A stretch of DNA of 64,000 bases, taken from NCBI GenBank assembly GCA_965214615.1, contig OZ243952.1, positions 2,604,001-2,668,000 of the forward strand, given 5' to 3'. Positions 44,202 to 51,991 of the stretch are shown here, piece by piece. The stretch comes from CBDAUN01 sp965214615 (GTDB lineage: Bacteria > Pseudomonadota > Gammaproteobacteria > Arenicellales > JAJDZL01). Every line of letters starts with the position of its first letter. Positions within the stretch are counted from its first letter, which is position 1. Under the pieces are notes generated by a model. It was not told where the DNA came from. It ran no database searches and saw only the letters and a list, made by a program, of their open reading frames with translations. Position numbers and translations under genes: made by a program.

Positions 44202-45270
44202 TTTTCTAAAATCCGGCTCGGCAGGTGCTGTCGCCGCACTGGCCGCCCCGGCTGTGCACTCTGACAGCACGTTTGAACTTCGCATGATCCTGTCGTGGAT
44301 CAAGAACAGCCCTGGCACCGGAGCTGCTGCTCAGCGGCTGGCCGAACGCATCGAACTGATGAGCGGCGGCAGAATCAAAATCAAGATCTTCGGGGTCGGC
44401 GAAATCGTCGGCGCCTTCGATGTGCTCGACGCGGTCGGAAACGGCGTGGCTGAACTCGGTCACACGGCATCTTTTTTCTGGCAAGGCAAGATTCCGGCCA
44501 GCGCACTGTATACCGCGGCGCCTTTCGGCCTGACTGCGGTAGAGCACATGTCATGGATCTACCACGACGACGGCGGCGCGCTTTGGGACGAACTTTACGC
44601 GCCGCTCGGCGTCAAGCCGCTGCTGGCATCCAATACCAGCGTCGGCATGGGGGGATGGTTCAAAAAGGAGATTCGCTCGCTCGACGATATTGCCGGCTTG
44701 AAGTATCGCATGCCGGGACTTGGAGGCGATGTCATGAGAAGACTCGGCGCCGTGCCGGTTTCCATCGCACCGCCCGAAATAGCCAACTCCCTTCAATCGG
44801 GAGTCGTAGATGCAGCCGAGTGGCTCGGGCCATGGGCTGATCTGGCCAAAGGCTTCTACAAGTTCGCACCATACTACTACGGTCCCGGTTTTCATGAACC
44901 CAACGGGGCAGCCGAACTGCTGGTCAACGCCGACATCTGGTCGGCTCTGCCTGACGACTTGCGCGCGGTCATCGACAATGCATGCATCGCCGAACACGCC
45001 TACAGCCTTGCTCAGATCGAGTGGGCCAATCCGACCGCATTGGCGAAGCTTGAGGCGCAGCACGGGGTTCATGTCCGCGTGTTTCCGGACAGCATCCTTG
45101 GCGCCGCACGCAAAGCGGTTGACGATGTATTCGACGATTTGGCCCAAAAGGACGAAATCACAGCGCGAATTGTCGGATCCTACCGTTCCGCAAGAGACCG
45201 CTCCGTTGACTGGAGCAACTCAAGCCTGCTGCCATTTCTAAAGGCGCGCGCCTCGTCGCCGGTTTCGTAG
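44188..45270 (+). CDS. TRAP-type (DctP/TakP-like) periplasmic binding protein in the thi operon
   Basis: A 360-residue DctP-family solute-binding protein with a Tat-like signal (KRRNFLKSGSAGAVAAL, ending near AVHS). FELRMILSWIKNSPGTGAAAQRLAERI, in parts, is followed by the landmark IAGLKYRMPGLGGDVMRRLGA and GVVDAAEWLGPWADL, with the conserved Arg that binds a carboxylate in the TRAP family. This E-W-L-G-PWAD end is typical of the TakP branch, which binds 2-oxo acids. No TRAP membrane subunits (DctQ, DctM) are in the window. It overlaps thiD by 14 bases and lies 11 bases before thiZ, so a thiamine-related ligand is possible. Function unproven. Confidence 0.85.
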   Translation: MKRRNFLKSGSAGAVAALAAPAVHSDSTFELRMILSWIKNSPGTGAAAQRLAERIELMSGGRIKIKIFGVGEIVGAFDVLDAVGNGVAELGHTASFFWQGKIPASALYTAAPFGLTAVEHMSWIYHDDGGALWDELYAPLGVKPLLASNTSVGMGGWFKKEIRSLDDIAGLKYRMPGLGGDVMRRLGAVPVSIAPPEIANSLQSGVVDAAEWLGPWADLAKGFYKFAPYYYGPGFHEPNGAAELLVNADIWSALPDDLRAVIDNACIAEHAYSLAQIEWANPTALAKLEAQHGVHVRVFPDSILGAARKAVDDVFDDLAQKDEITARIVGSYRSARDRSVDWSNSSLLPFLKARASSPVS

Positions 45271-45281
45271 CGCTATTTTCC

Positions 45282-46016
45282 ATGACAGCCCTGTCCGTTC
45301 AGTTGAATGCCTCGTTTGACAGCGTACAGGTGTTCGACGATTTTCGCCTGAACCTTGCGCCAGGCAAAATCACCTGCCTACTCGGCAAGAGCGGCTCGGG
45401 CAAATCGACCCTGCTTCGGTTCATTGCAGGATTGCTGGCACCGGATGTCGCAAATGGCGAGGTGCGCACAGGAGACAGTGCGCCGATCGCCGACCGGATC
45501 GCCTGGATGGCGCAGCAGGATCTTCTGCTTCCGTGGAAAACCGTGCTGGAAAATGTCATCCTGGGGGCGCGTCTTCGCAAAGAGCCGCTCGGGCCTGCCC
45601 GCAGCAAAGCCCGCTCGCTGCTTGCCGACGTAGACCTGGATGGTGCGCAGGATCTCTACCCGCATCAGCTTTCCGGCGGCATGCGCCAGCGCGCCGCATT
45701 GGCTCGCACCCTGATCGAGGAGCGGCCGGTGAACCTGCTAGACGAGCCATTCTCGTCGCTGGACGCGAGTACGCGCTATCAGCTGCAGGCACTCGCCTGC
45801 CGGCTTCTAGCGCATACGACAACACTGCTGGTGACCCACGACCCGATGGAGGCGCTGCGCGTCGCGGATCGAATCTATGTGCTGCATGGTCAGCCGGCCC
45901 AGGTGCTTCAGGCTCTCGATCCGCCAGGGGTCACGCCGCGCGATCCGGTGCAGGCGCGATTCGGCGAGTCCTACACGCAGCTCATGCACCAGCTCAGCCA
46001 CCCGCAATTCGTCTGA
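45282..46016 (+). CDS. thiZ: ThiZ-like ABC transporter ATPase
   Basis: A 244-residue ABC ATPase. Walker A LLGKSGSGKSTLLRFIAG, Q-loop AWMAQQDLLLPW, signature LSGGMRQRAALARTL, Walker B VNLLDEPFSSLDA and H-loop LLVTHDPMEALRVAD are all intact. The Q-loop QQDLLLPW resembles the nitrate/sulfonate/taurine (NrtD/SsuB/TauB) and ThiZ group. Its place with thiX and thiY behind thiMED assigns it to thiamine-precursor uptake. Confidence 0.9.
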   Translation: MTALSVQLNASFDSVQVFDDFRLNLAPGKITCLLGKSGSGKSTLLRFIAGLLAPDVANGEVRTGDSAPIADRIAWMAQQDLLLPWKTVLENVILGARLRKEPLGPARSKARSLLADVDLDGAQDLYPHQLSGGMRQRAALARTLIEERPVNLLDEPFSSLDASTRYQLQALACRLLAHTTTLLVTHDPMEALRVADRIYVLHGQPAQVLQALDPPGVTPRDPVQARFGESYTQLMHQLSHPQFV

Positions 46017-46017
46017 C

Positions 46018-46758
46018 ATGGGATACCGGCTAGTCGTCATTTGCGCCGGCCTGATCGCAGTCTGGCAATGCGTGGTCTGGCTGACACAGTCTCCGCCCTA
46101 TATTCTGCCGGAACCCTATCTGGTTCTTACGGCACTGATTGCCAACTTTGAGCTGATCATGTTTCACGCCGCAGTGACGGTCGCTGAGATCGTGATGGGC
46201 CTTGCCTTAGGGTGCATATTCGGATTGGTCAGCGCAATGGTGATTTTTCAGTATCGGAAAGTCCGCGGCTGGCTGCTGCCGGTGCTCGTCGCTTCGCAGG
46301 CGGTGCCTGTATTTGCCATTGCACCGGTTCTGATGCTCTGGCTCGGCTACGGCATGGCATCCAAGGTGGCCATGGCAACATTGATCATTTATTTTCCGGT
46401 GACTGCGGCGCTGTATGACGGGCTGCGATCAACCGAGCAGGGATGGATCGACATGGCCGTTATCATGGGCGCCTCCCGCCGATCGGCGCTGAAGCACATT
46501 CGCCTTCCGGCCGCACTGCCGTCGCTGGCTTCAGGTCTGCGAATCGCAGCCGCTGTCGCTCCGATTGGCGCAGTAGTCGGAGAATGGGTCGGCTCAAGCA
46601 CCGGACTTGGCTACCTGATGCTTCACGCAAATGCCCGAACCGAAGTTGATCTGATGTTTGCCGCCTTGCTGACGCTGGCTGCGGCCGCAGTGATTCTGTA
46701 TTTCTCCATCGACTTTGCGATGAAGAAAATCGTTTTTTGGAACCCCAGCCACAACTGA
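46018..46758 (+). CDS. thiX: ThiX-like ABC transporter permease
   Basis: A 246-residue inner-membrane permease with about six hydrophobic segments. The conserved EAA loop that contacts the ATPase is visible as AVIMGASRRSALKHIRLPAALPSL, in parts: MGASRRSALKHIRLP. APIGAVVGEWVGSSTGLGYLM is the usual C-terminal motif of the SsuC/TauC/ThiX group. ATG 46018 follows the thiZ stop by one base. Confidence 0.9.
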   Translation: MGYRLVVICAGLIAVWQCVVWLTQSPPYILPEPYLVLTALIANFELIMFHAAVTVAEIVMGLALGCIFGLVSAMVIFQYRKVRGWLLPVLVASQAVPVFAIAPVLMLWLGYGMASKVAMATLIIYFPVTAALYDGLRSTEQGWIDMAVIMGASRRSALKHIRLPAALPSLASGLRIAAAVAPIGAVVGEWVGSSTGLGYLMLHANARTEVDLMFAALLTLAAAAVILYFSIDFAMKKIVFWNPSHN

Positions 46759-46774
46759 CACAGGACAAGTACTC

Positions 46775-47722
46775 ATGAGAATTATTTATGCCATTGCCGT
46801 TGCGCTCGCGATATTCACGGCCGTCCCGGCGCATGCCGCGCAAAAAATCGTCGTCGCACTTGAATGGTATGTCAATCCGGATCATGGTCCGCTCATCATT
46901 GCCGAGCAGCAGGGCTACTTCGCCGAGGCGGGCCTGGAAGTCGAGCTGATCGCTCCCGCCAATCCGACCGATCCGCCGAAGCTGGCAGCTGCCGGGGAGG
47001 CGGACATTGCGCTGTACTACCAGCCGCAGCTGCACCTGCTGGTCGAAAGCGGATTGCCTATTGTGCGCGTAGGAACCCTGATCGCGACACCATTGAATTG
47101 CATCGTGGTGCGCGAGGACTCCGAGATATTCGGGATTGGCGACCTGGAAGGGAAAAAGATCGGATTTTCAGTTGCCGGCTTCGAAGACATTCTGCTTGAA
47201 GCCGCACTGGAGAATTATTCGGTGCCACCATCCAGTATTGAAATGATCAATGTCAACTTCTCTCTTTCGCCATCGCTGATGTCGGGGCAGGTTGACGCGG
47301 TCATTGGCGCATACCGCAATTTTGAATTGCACCAGATGGATCTGAACAACGTGCCCGGCCGCGCATTCTATCTTGAGGAGATCGGCATCCCGGCATATGA
47401 CGAACTGATCTACATCGTCAATACCGACTCGGTGCAGCGTCCAGAGATAAGAAAGTTCATTGATGCGACCGAACGCGCGGTCCAATTTATTGTGAACCAT
47501 CCGGATCGCGGCTGGCAGGACTTCGTCGAATACGATCCGAAATTGGATAACGAATTGAATCGCCGGGCGTGGTATGACACGATACCCAGATTCGCGCTTA
47601 GGCCCGGTGCGCTGGACGCCGCACGCTATGACGCGTTCGCGGCATTCCTTCATGAGCGCGGACTGCTCGGGCAAATCGCGCCTGTCGGAAACTACGCCGT
47701 CGAATTGCCTTCGGCGCACTAG
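46775..47722 (+). CDS. thiY: ThiY-like pyrimidine-precursor binding protein
   Basis: A 315-residue periplasmic protein of the NMT1/THI5-like family. The signal peptide is RIIYAIAVALAIFTAVPAHA. ALEWYVNPDHGPLIIAEQQGYF is the family's E-W-x-x-N-x-DH-x-P motif, present at the start of ThiY and THI5 proteins. It probably binds N-formyl-4-amino-5-aminomethyl-2-methylpyrimidine and hands it to ThiXZ; TenA and ThiD would process it. It ends the riboswitch-controlled operon and converges on the DUF6494 gene. Confidence 0.9.
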   Translation: MRIIYAIAVALAIFTAVPAHAAQKIVVALEWYVNPDHGPLIIAEQQGYFAEAGLEVELIAPANPTDPPKLAAAGEADIALYYQPQLHLLVESGLPIVRVGTLIATPLNCIVVREDSEIFGIGDLEGKKIGFSVAGFEDILLEAALENYSVPPSSIEMINVNFSLSPSLMSGQVDAVIGAYRNFELHQMDLNNVPGRAFYLEEIGIPAYDELIYIVNTDSVQRPEIRKFIDATERAVQFIVNHPDRGWQDFVEYDPKLDNELNRRAWYDTIPRFALRPGALDAARYDAFAAFLHERGLLGQIAPVGNYAVELPSAH

Positions 47723-47731
47723 GCGCGCAAG

Positions 47732-47944
47732 CTACTGCAATGCGATGGTGTCGGTGACTTCGTGCTCGACACCGGCTTGCTCGACCACCAGAGTGACTTT
47801 CGCATTCAAGGTCTCGGACCCTGTCAGTTCGCCGGATTGAATTTTCTCGCGCACCGCCTGTTCGATTGCCCGTTGCGACTGGATGCCGACCTTTTTCAGG
47901 AATTTGCGGATCTGGAGGTTGAATTCATCTTCGTTCATGCGCAC
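47732..47944 (-). CDS. DUF6494-type small protein
   Basis: A 70-residue protein: NEDEFNLQIRKFLKKVGIQSQRAIE at the start (in parts), then KIQSGELTGSETLNAKVTLVV and a C-terminal EHEVTDTIALQ. This matches small conserved proteobacterial proteins of unknown function (DUF6494). It converges on thiY with a nine-base gap. ATG 47938 (MNEDEF) is an equally good start. Confidence 0.75.
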   Translation of the reverse strand: MRMNEDEFNLQIRKFLKKVGIQSQRAIEQAVREKIQSGELTGSETLNAKVTLVVEQAGVEHEVTDTIALQ

Positions 47945-48162
47945 ACCTTGGGTTTCGGTTGTTGATTCAGACTGCAGCAGAGCCTGTTTCAGGATGCAAC
48001 AGATGCCGTAAATTATTCGTCACTCGGCAATTGTACTTGGGGTTGGGAAGAAGCGACCTGTTAGTTTCAATCGTTTCATGCGTCCACTCCTTACTCCGAA
48101 GAATGTTTACGCCGTTCAATCGGCATGCAAAGTGGAGTACGACAATACTGCGCCGATACTGA

Positions 48163-48260
48163 GTGCTGCGCAACCGAATGCTGCTCATGGGAGTCGACGA
48201 GCACGGCGTCAAGCGCCTAGTGGTGATCGAAGACGGCATGCGCGAATCGATCGAGATCTT
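48163..48260 (+). pseudogene. Possible fragment of an IS256-type transposase
   Basis: LLMGVDEHGVKRLVVIEDGMRES resembles, over about 23 residues, the start of the conserved core of IS256/mutator transposases, where G(V/A)-D-x-x-G-x-K-x-L-L-x-I-x-(D/E)-G is found near a catalytic Asp. The frame is stopped directly upstream (48158-48160), and the similarity ends by 48260. No inverted repeats were found. This is a weak call on short similarity. Confidence 0.3.
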
Positions 48261-48659
48261 CAAGGCGCCGGTCTGGAGTGGAAAAGGTCGTTCGAGGCGG
48301 CAGCTGCGAATCTACGCGCGCCGCCCGGATGAAATCATCGGTGACGCTACAAACCCTGCGAAACAAGGCCGAGACGGTTGCGTTCGGGTAAAAAACGTGA
48401 AAATGCCGTTTTGACGTGCCAGGCAGCGAGAACTGAGTCAAATCTTGCGCGATTTGCGCAAAATCCGCCGCGATTGGTATCATTGCGCCCGAAATCAGCC
48501 TCCGGCAAACCGTAATAATACGAAAATTAACGATTCGGCAATGTTGGTGAGAAATGCGGGCTAATTGATGACATCGATGACCGCACAGATCCTGGCGAGA
48601 CAGTAAGCGCCATATTAAACGGCACCTCTTCGCTTCGCGCGAGCACAAAGTAGCGGAGA

Positions 48660-48806
48660 ATGAAGCTGGAATCCTTAGCCAAGCGAGTAATGATATCCAA
48701 AGGCTATCTGTTGCAATTTGTGAATCGTCGTAAACCGGGCACTCTGGGAATCTATCGTCGCATATCGATTTCTCCGGATTTCGCAATGGATGATTTGGCC
48801 GACTGA
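48660..48806 (+). other. Possible HTH-containing small frame or remnant
   Basis: A 48-codon frame reads MKLESLAKRVMISKGYLLQFVN and RRKPGT. This looks like the middle of an XRE-type helix-turn-helix (S-LAKR-x-x-ISKGYLxQ-x-x-N-x-(R/K)-KPG). There is no ribosome binding site and the second half is not HTH-like. It is probably a leftover of a regulator or antitoxin. Confidence 0.25.
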
Positions 48807-48828
48807 TCGAAATTACGGTGATGGTATT

Positions 48829-48975
48829 ATGCCTTCAGTATTTTCGGTCGCATCGAATCGACATACTAAAAACACACTTCACGGGCTTATACGAAGTCTA
48901 GAAAATCGTGCCGAGACAGATTTAGATTCGATACCGGACACCTACTCCAACGGTCCGTTCCTATGGTTGCAGTGA
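48829..48975 (+). CDS. Small frame directly upstream of fic
   Basis: A 48-residue frame (MPSVFSVASNRHTKNTLHG ... NGPFLWLQ) ends one base before the fic start (TGA-A-ATG). The tight spacing could mean translational coupling, as for the small FicA/VbhA antitoxins. However, the inhibitory (S/T)xxxE(G/N) helix is not in it; that motif is in the Fic protein itself. No family is recognised, and it may be chance. Confidence 0.3.
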   Translation: MPSVFSVASNRHTKNTLHGLIRSLENRAETDLDSIPDTYSNGPFLWLQ

Positions 48976-48976
48976 A

Positions 48977-50455
48977 ATGACTAAAGAAAAAATACACAGC
49001 ATCTGGAATCCAGACATTGGAGTGACTGATCTTGCCGACAATCTATATGGTTTTAAGTCACCTGAACTAAAGGGGATACGGTCGATTTGGAAGAATCAGC
49101 AGGAAACACTCAAGAACACGGCACAGCTAGAGGAGTTTGTAGAAAGAGGGTCTCGAGAGTGGGCAATAGAAACAGGAATCATTGAAAATCTATACGACAT
49201 TGACCGCGGAATAACGCAAACATTGATTGAACACGGGTTTCAGGCGGATATTCCCAGATTTGATTCAAATGGAACGCCTAAGGAATATGTTCTGCGATTA
49301 CTGCGAGACCAAAAAGAAGCATTGGACGGCGTGTTCGATTTTGTAAAGGGCAGCCGCAATCTTTCGACCTCATACATCAAGGAACTGCACGCCATACTTT
49401 TGAAAAGTCAGGAAACAACCGAGGCTTTAGATTCACTGGGAAAAAGCACCGACGTGAGTTTGATCAAAGGTGATTGGAAGCGGCAGCCCAACCATCCGAC
49501 GCGGGGAGAAGTCACATATCAATATTGTCCGCCGGAACAAGTTTCAAGCGAAATGGACCGGTTAATGAAAATCCATTCCGATCATATCTCGAATGATGTT
49601 GAAAGCGTAGTCATGGCAGCATGGCTTCATCACCGATTTACACAGATTCACCCTTTTCAAGATGGCAACGGGCGAGTTGCCAGATCATTGGCCTCACTGG
49701 TATTTATCCAAGATGGGCTTTTCCCGCTTGTCGTGCATAGAGACTATAGGAAGAAGTACCTCGATGCCCTTGAAATCGCTGATGCCAATGACTTGATGCC
49801 GTTGATAAAGCTGTTTATTATTCTGCAGACCGCCCAATTCAGGAAAGCCGCCTACATTTCAGAGGGGCTCTTGGCTGAAGACGATATTACAAGGGTCTTG
49901 GATCGTCTCGACGAAAAAGCCAGGCAAATTCGCGAACAACAATCGGAAGAATTCAAAAAGGTGTTTTTTCTCGCAAACGCATTGGAAAATAATATTCTAG
50001 ACCGCCTAGAAGAAATCCGAGCCCGCATTTATGACCCTCTGGAGCAAATTGCTGGTAACGCATCGGTATTCGTGAACCGTTCAGATGAATCCAACGACTA
50101 CTATTTTCGACACGAAATCATCAAGAATGCGAATGAATATTTGCACTATTTCGCCGACACATCCGAGTATCGCTCCTGGGTATCGATTAACATGAGATGG
50201 TCTACGCGCAACGCGCGGCTCGTTTTTACGCTGCATGGGCTTGGCAAACCATTCAACGGAAGTTTGATCTGCTCTCCATTCCTAGAGTTTAGAGATAAGG
50301 ATGACGAAGAAATTCAGACGACATTTGTTCCGATTGCGGAAGAAGGGTTTGTCTTCTTCTATACAGAGGAACAAATCGAACTCCTAACTCGGTTTGATGT
50401 TTGGCGCGACAATGTGCTAAAGGTTGCTGTCGCAGAGCTAACCCTGAATCTATAG
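48977..50455 (+). CDS. Class II Fic-domain protein (predicted AMP transferase)
   Basis: A 492-residue Fic protein. The catalytic motif is HPFQDGNGRVAR (225-236), with H225 as the base; it is complete and thus predicted active in transferring AMP from ATP to target proteins. TGIIEN (66-71) fits the inhibitory (S/T)xxxE(G/N) helix, placing it in class II, where the helix precedes the Fic core in the same chain. A flap segment TRGEVTYQY lies at 175-183. The C-terminal half (~290-492) is a long helical part and a beta-rich end without a family I can name. The gene is more AT-rich than its neighbours, suggesting transfer. Confidence 0.9.
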   Translation: MTKEKIHSIWNPDIGVTDLADNLYGFKSPELKGIRSIWKNQQETLKNTAQLEEFVERGSREWAIETGIIENLYDIDRGITQTLIEHGFQADIPRFDSNGTPKEYVLRLLRDQKEALDGVFDFVKGSRNLSTSYIKELHAILLKSQETTEALDSLGKSTDVSLIKGDWKRQPNHPTRGEVTYQYCPPEQVSSEMDRLMKIHSDHISNDVESVVMAAWLHHRFTQIHPFQDGNGRVARSLASLVFIQDGLFPLVVHRDYRKKYLDALEIADANDLMPLIKLFIILQTAQFRKAAYISEGLLAEDDITRVLDRLDEKARQIREQQSEEFKKVFFLANALENNILDRLEEIRARIYDPLEQIAGNASVFVNRSDESNDYYFRHEIIKNANEYLHYFADTSEYRSWVSINMRWSTRNARLVFTLHGLGKPFNGSLICSPFLEFRDKDDEEIQTTFVPIAEEGFVFFYTEEQIELLTRFDVWRDNVLKVAVAELTLNL

Positions 50456-50465
50456 ACTATCAAGT

Positions 50466-51749
50466 GTGTCTGATTCACAGATTTTGAACAAAGCACCGCC
50501 AATTCCTGCCGACTGCTTTGATCCGAGATCGGGGCTCGTACCGATCGCGGATGCCGAGCGCATCATTTTGGACAGCGTCGCTGCTTCATCACGCACCGAA
50601 GTCGTTCAGCTATCCGATTGCCTCAACCGGGTATTGGCCCGCCCGGCACATGCGGCAATCGATGTTCCGCCGCATGCCAACGCCGCAATGGACGGCTTTG
50701 CCTTGGCCGGCAAGTCCCTGCCTTCGCAAGGCGTCAGGCATTTCAAGATTGCCGGCACTGCGTACGCAGGCAAGCCGTGGACCTCGCCCTGCCCCGAAGG
50801 ACAGACAGTCCGCGTAATGACCGGAGCCGTCATGCCTGACGGCACCGACACCGTAGTCATTCAGGAGGATGTAGCCGTAAGTGACGGTACGGCCGTCATT
50901 GGCAGCGGTCGGCAACCGCATCAAAATGTGCGTCATGCCGGCGAAGATCTGCGGTTCGGCTCAGTGGCGCTGGATGCAGGGACGCGGCTGGGTCCGGCCG
51001 ACCTGGGCGTTCTGGCATCATTAGGTGCCGGCCGGGTCGAAGTCTTCCGTCAGCCGGTCGCAGCAGTATTTTCAACCGGCGACGAACTCAGAACGGCAGG
51101 AGAACCGCTTGACAAAGGGCAAATCTACGATAGCAACCGCTATGTGCTGCTTGCGCTGCTGCAGCAATCAGGGATCAAGACGCTGGACCTCGGAGTCATT
51201 CCCGACAATCCGGAACAAACGCGGCTCGCACTGGAACAGGCAAGCAAGTCCGCAGATGTGATCATTAGCTCCGGAGGCGTTTCAACCGGCAGTGCGGACT
51301 ATGTGATCAATACCCTGCGGGAACTGGGAGATCTGAATCTTTGGAGAATCGCGATCCGACCGGGCCGCCCGCTCGCGTTCGGACGAATCGGCGACGCGAT
51401 TTTTTTCGGCCTGCCGGGAAATCCCGTCGCAGTGATGGTCACCTTCTATCGTCTTGTACAGCCTTCGCTGCGTAAATTGCGAGGAGAAGCCGAACTCGAC
51501 CCGCCTCCTACAATGCAGGCGCGCGCAGCGACGCGCTTTCGCAAGAAGCCAAATCGCGCAGAAGTCTACCGTGCGATACTTACTGAGGACGAAGACGGCA
51601 ATGCGACCGTTGCAAGCACCGGCCAGCAAGGTTCGGGACTGCTGAGCAGCATGTCCCGGGCCAATTGCTTTGTACTCCTGGACGACGAAGAACAAACCGC
51701 AGAACCGGGCGATATGGTAAAGGTCCAGCTGTTCGAAGGGATTTTCTAA
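50466..51749 (+). CDS. moeA: Molybdopterin molybdotransferase
   Basis: MoeA inserts molybdate into adenylylated molybdopterin to make molybdenum cofactor. The product has 427 residues from a GTG at 50466. DVPPHANAAMDGFALAG, VRVMTGAVMPDGTDTVVIQE (in parts: MTGAVMPDGTDTV), FSTGDEL, GQIYDSNRY, ISSGGVSTGSADY and FFGLPGNPVAVMVTF are the standard motifs, ending with the domain IV barrel. Other mo genes are not in the window. The start is ten bases after fic, but an operon relation is doubtful because composition differs. Confidence 0.95.
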   Translation: MSDSQILNKAPPIPADCFDPRSGLVPIADAERIILDSVAASSRTEVVQLSDCLNRVLARPAHAAIDVPPHANAAMDGFALAGKSLPSQGVRHFKIAGTAYAGKPWTSPCPEGQTVRVMTGAVMPDGTDTVVIQEDVAVSDGTAVIGSGRQPHQNVRHAGEDLRFGSVALDAGTRLGPADLGVLASLGAGRVEVFRQPVAAVFSTGDELRTAGEPLDKGQIYDSNRYVLLALLQQSGIKTLDLGVIPDNPEQTRLALEQASKSADVIISSGGVSTGSADYVINTLRELGDLNLWRIAIRPGRPLAFGRIGDAIFFGLPGNPVAVMVTFYRLVQPSLRKLRGEAELDPPPTMQARAATRFRKKPNRAEVYRAILTEDEDGNATVASTGQQGSGLLSSMSRANCFVLLDDEEQTAEPGDMVKVQLFEGIF

Positions 51750-51839
51750 AGGCGCATAATCTGCAACGGCAAAGCACCGCAGCCGCAGCGCGATGCCGAC
51801 TCGGGTGCGACTGTCATCAAAAGCGGATGCGATTTTAAT

Positions 51840-51869
51840 TTGAACTGAATAAGCCCAATGCTGTATTTT
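51840..51869 (+). promoter_or_regulatory. Possible promoter of the first binding-protein gene
   Basis: TTGAAC (51840-51845), an 18-base spacer and TATTTT (51864-51869) lie about 120 bases before the ABC cassette. The match to sigma-70 consensus is fair and the region is AT-rich. No operator was seen. Confidence 0.35.
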
Positions 51870-51991
51870 AGGCTGTATGTTCCTGTAAGCAGTCGAACCG
51901 CGACTTGGAGCCAATGCGAAAATCGCCGCTGCCGATCATTCGGCGGGTGGCGGGTTTTTGCCAATGACGGACCCGCAACAAGGGAGGAGTT

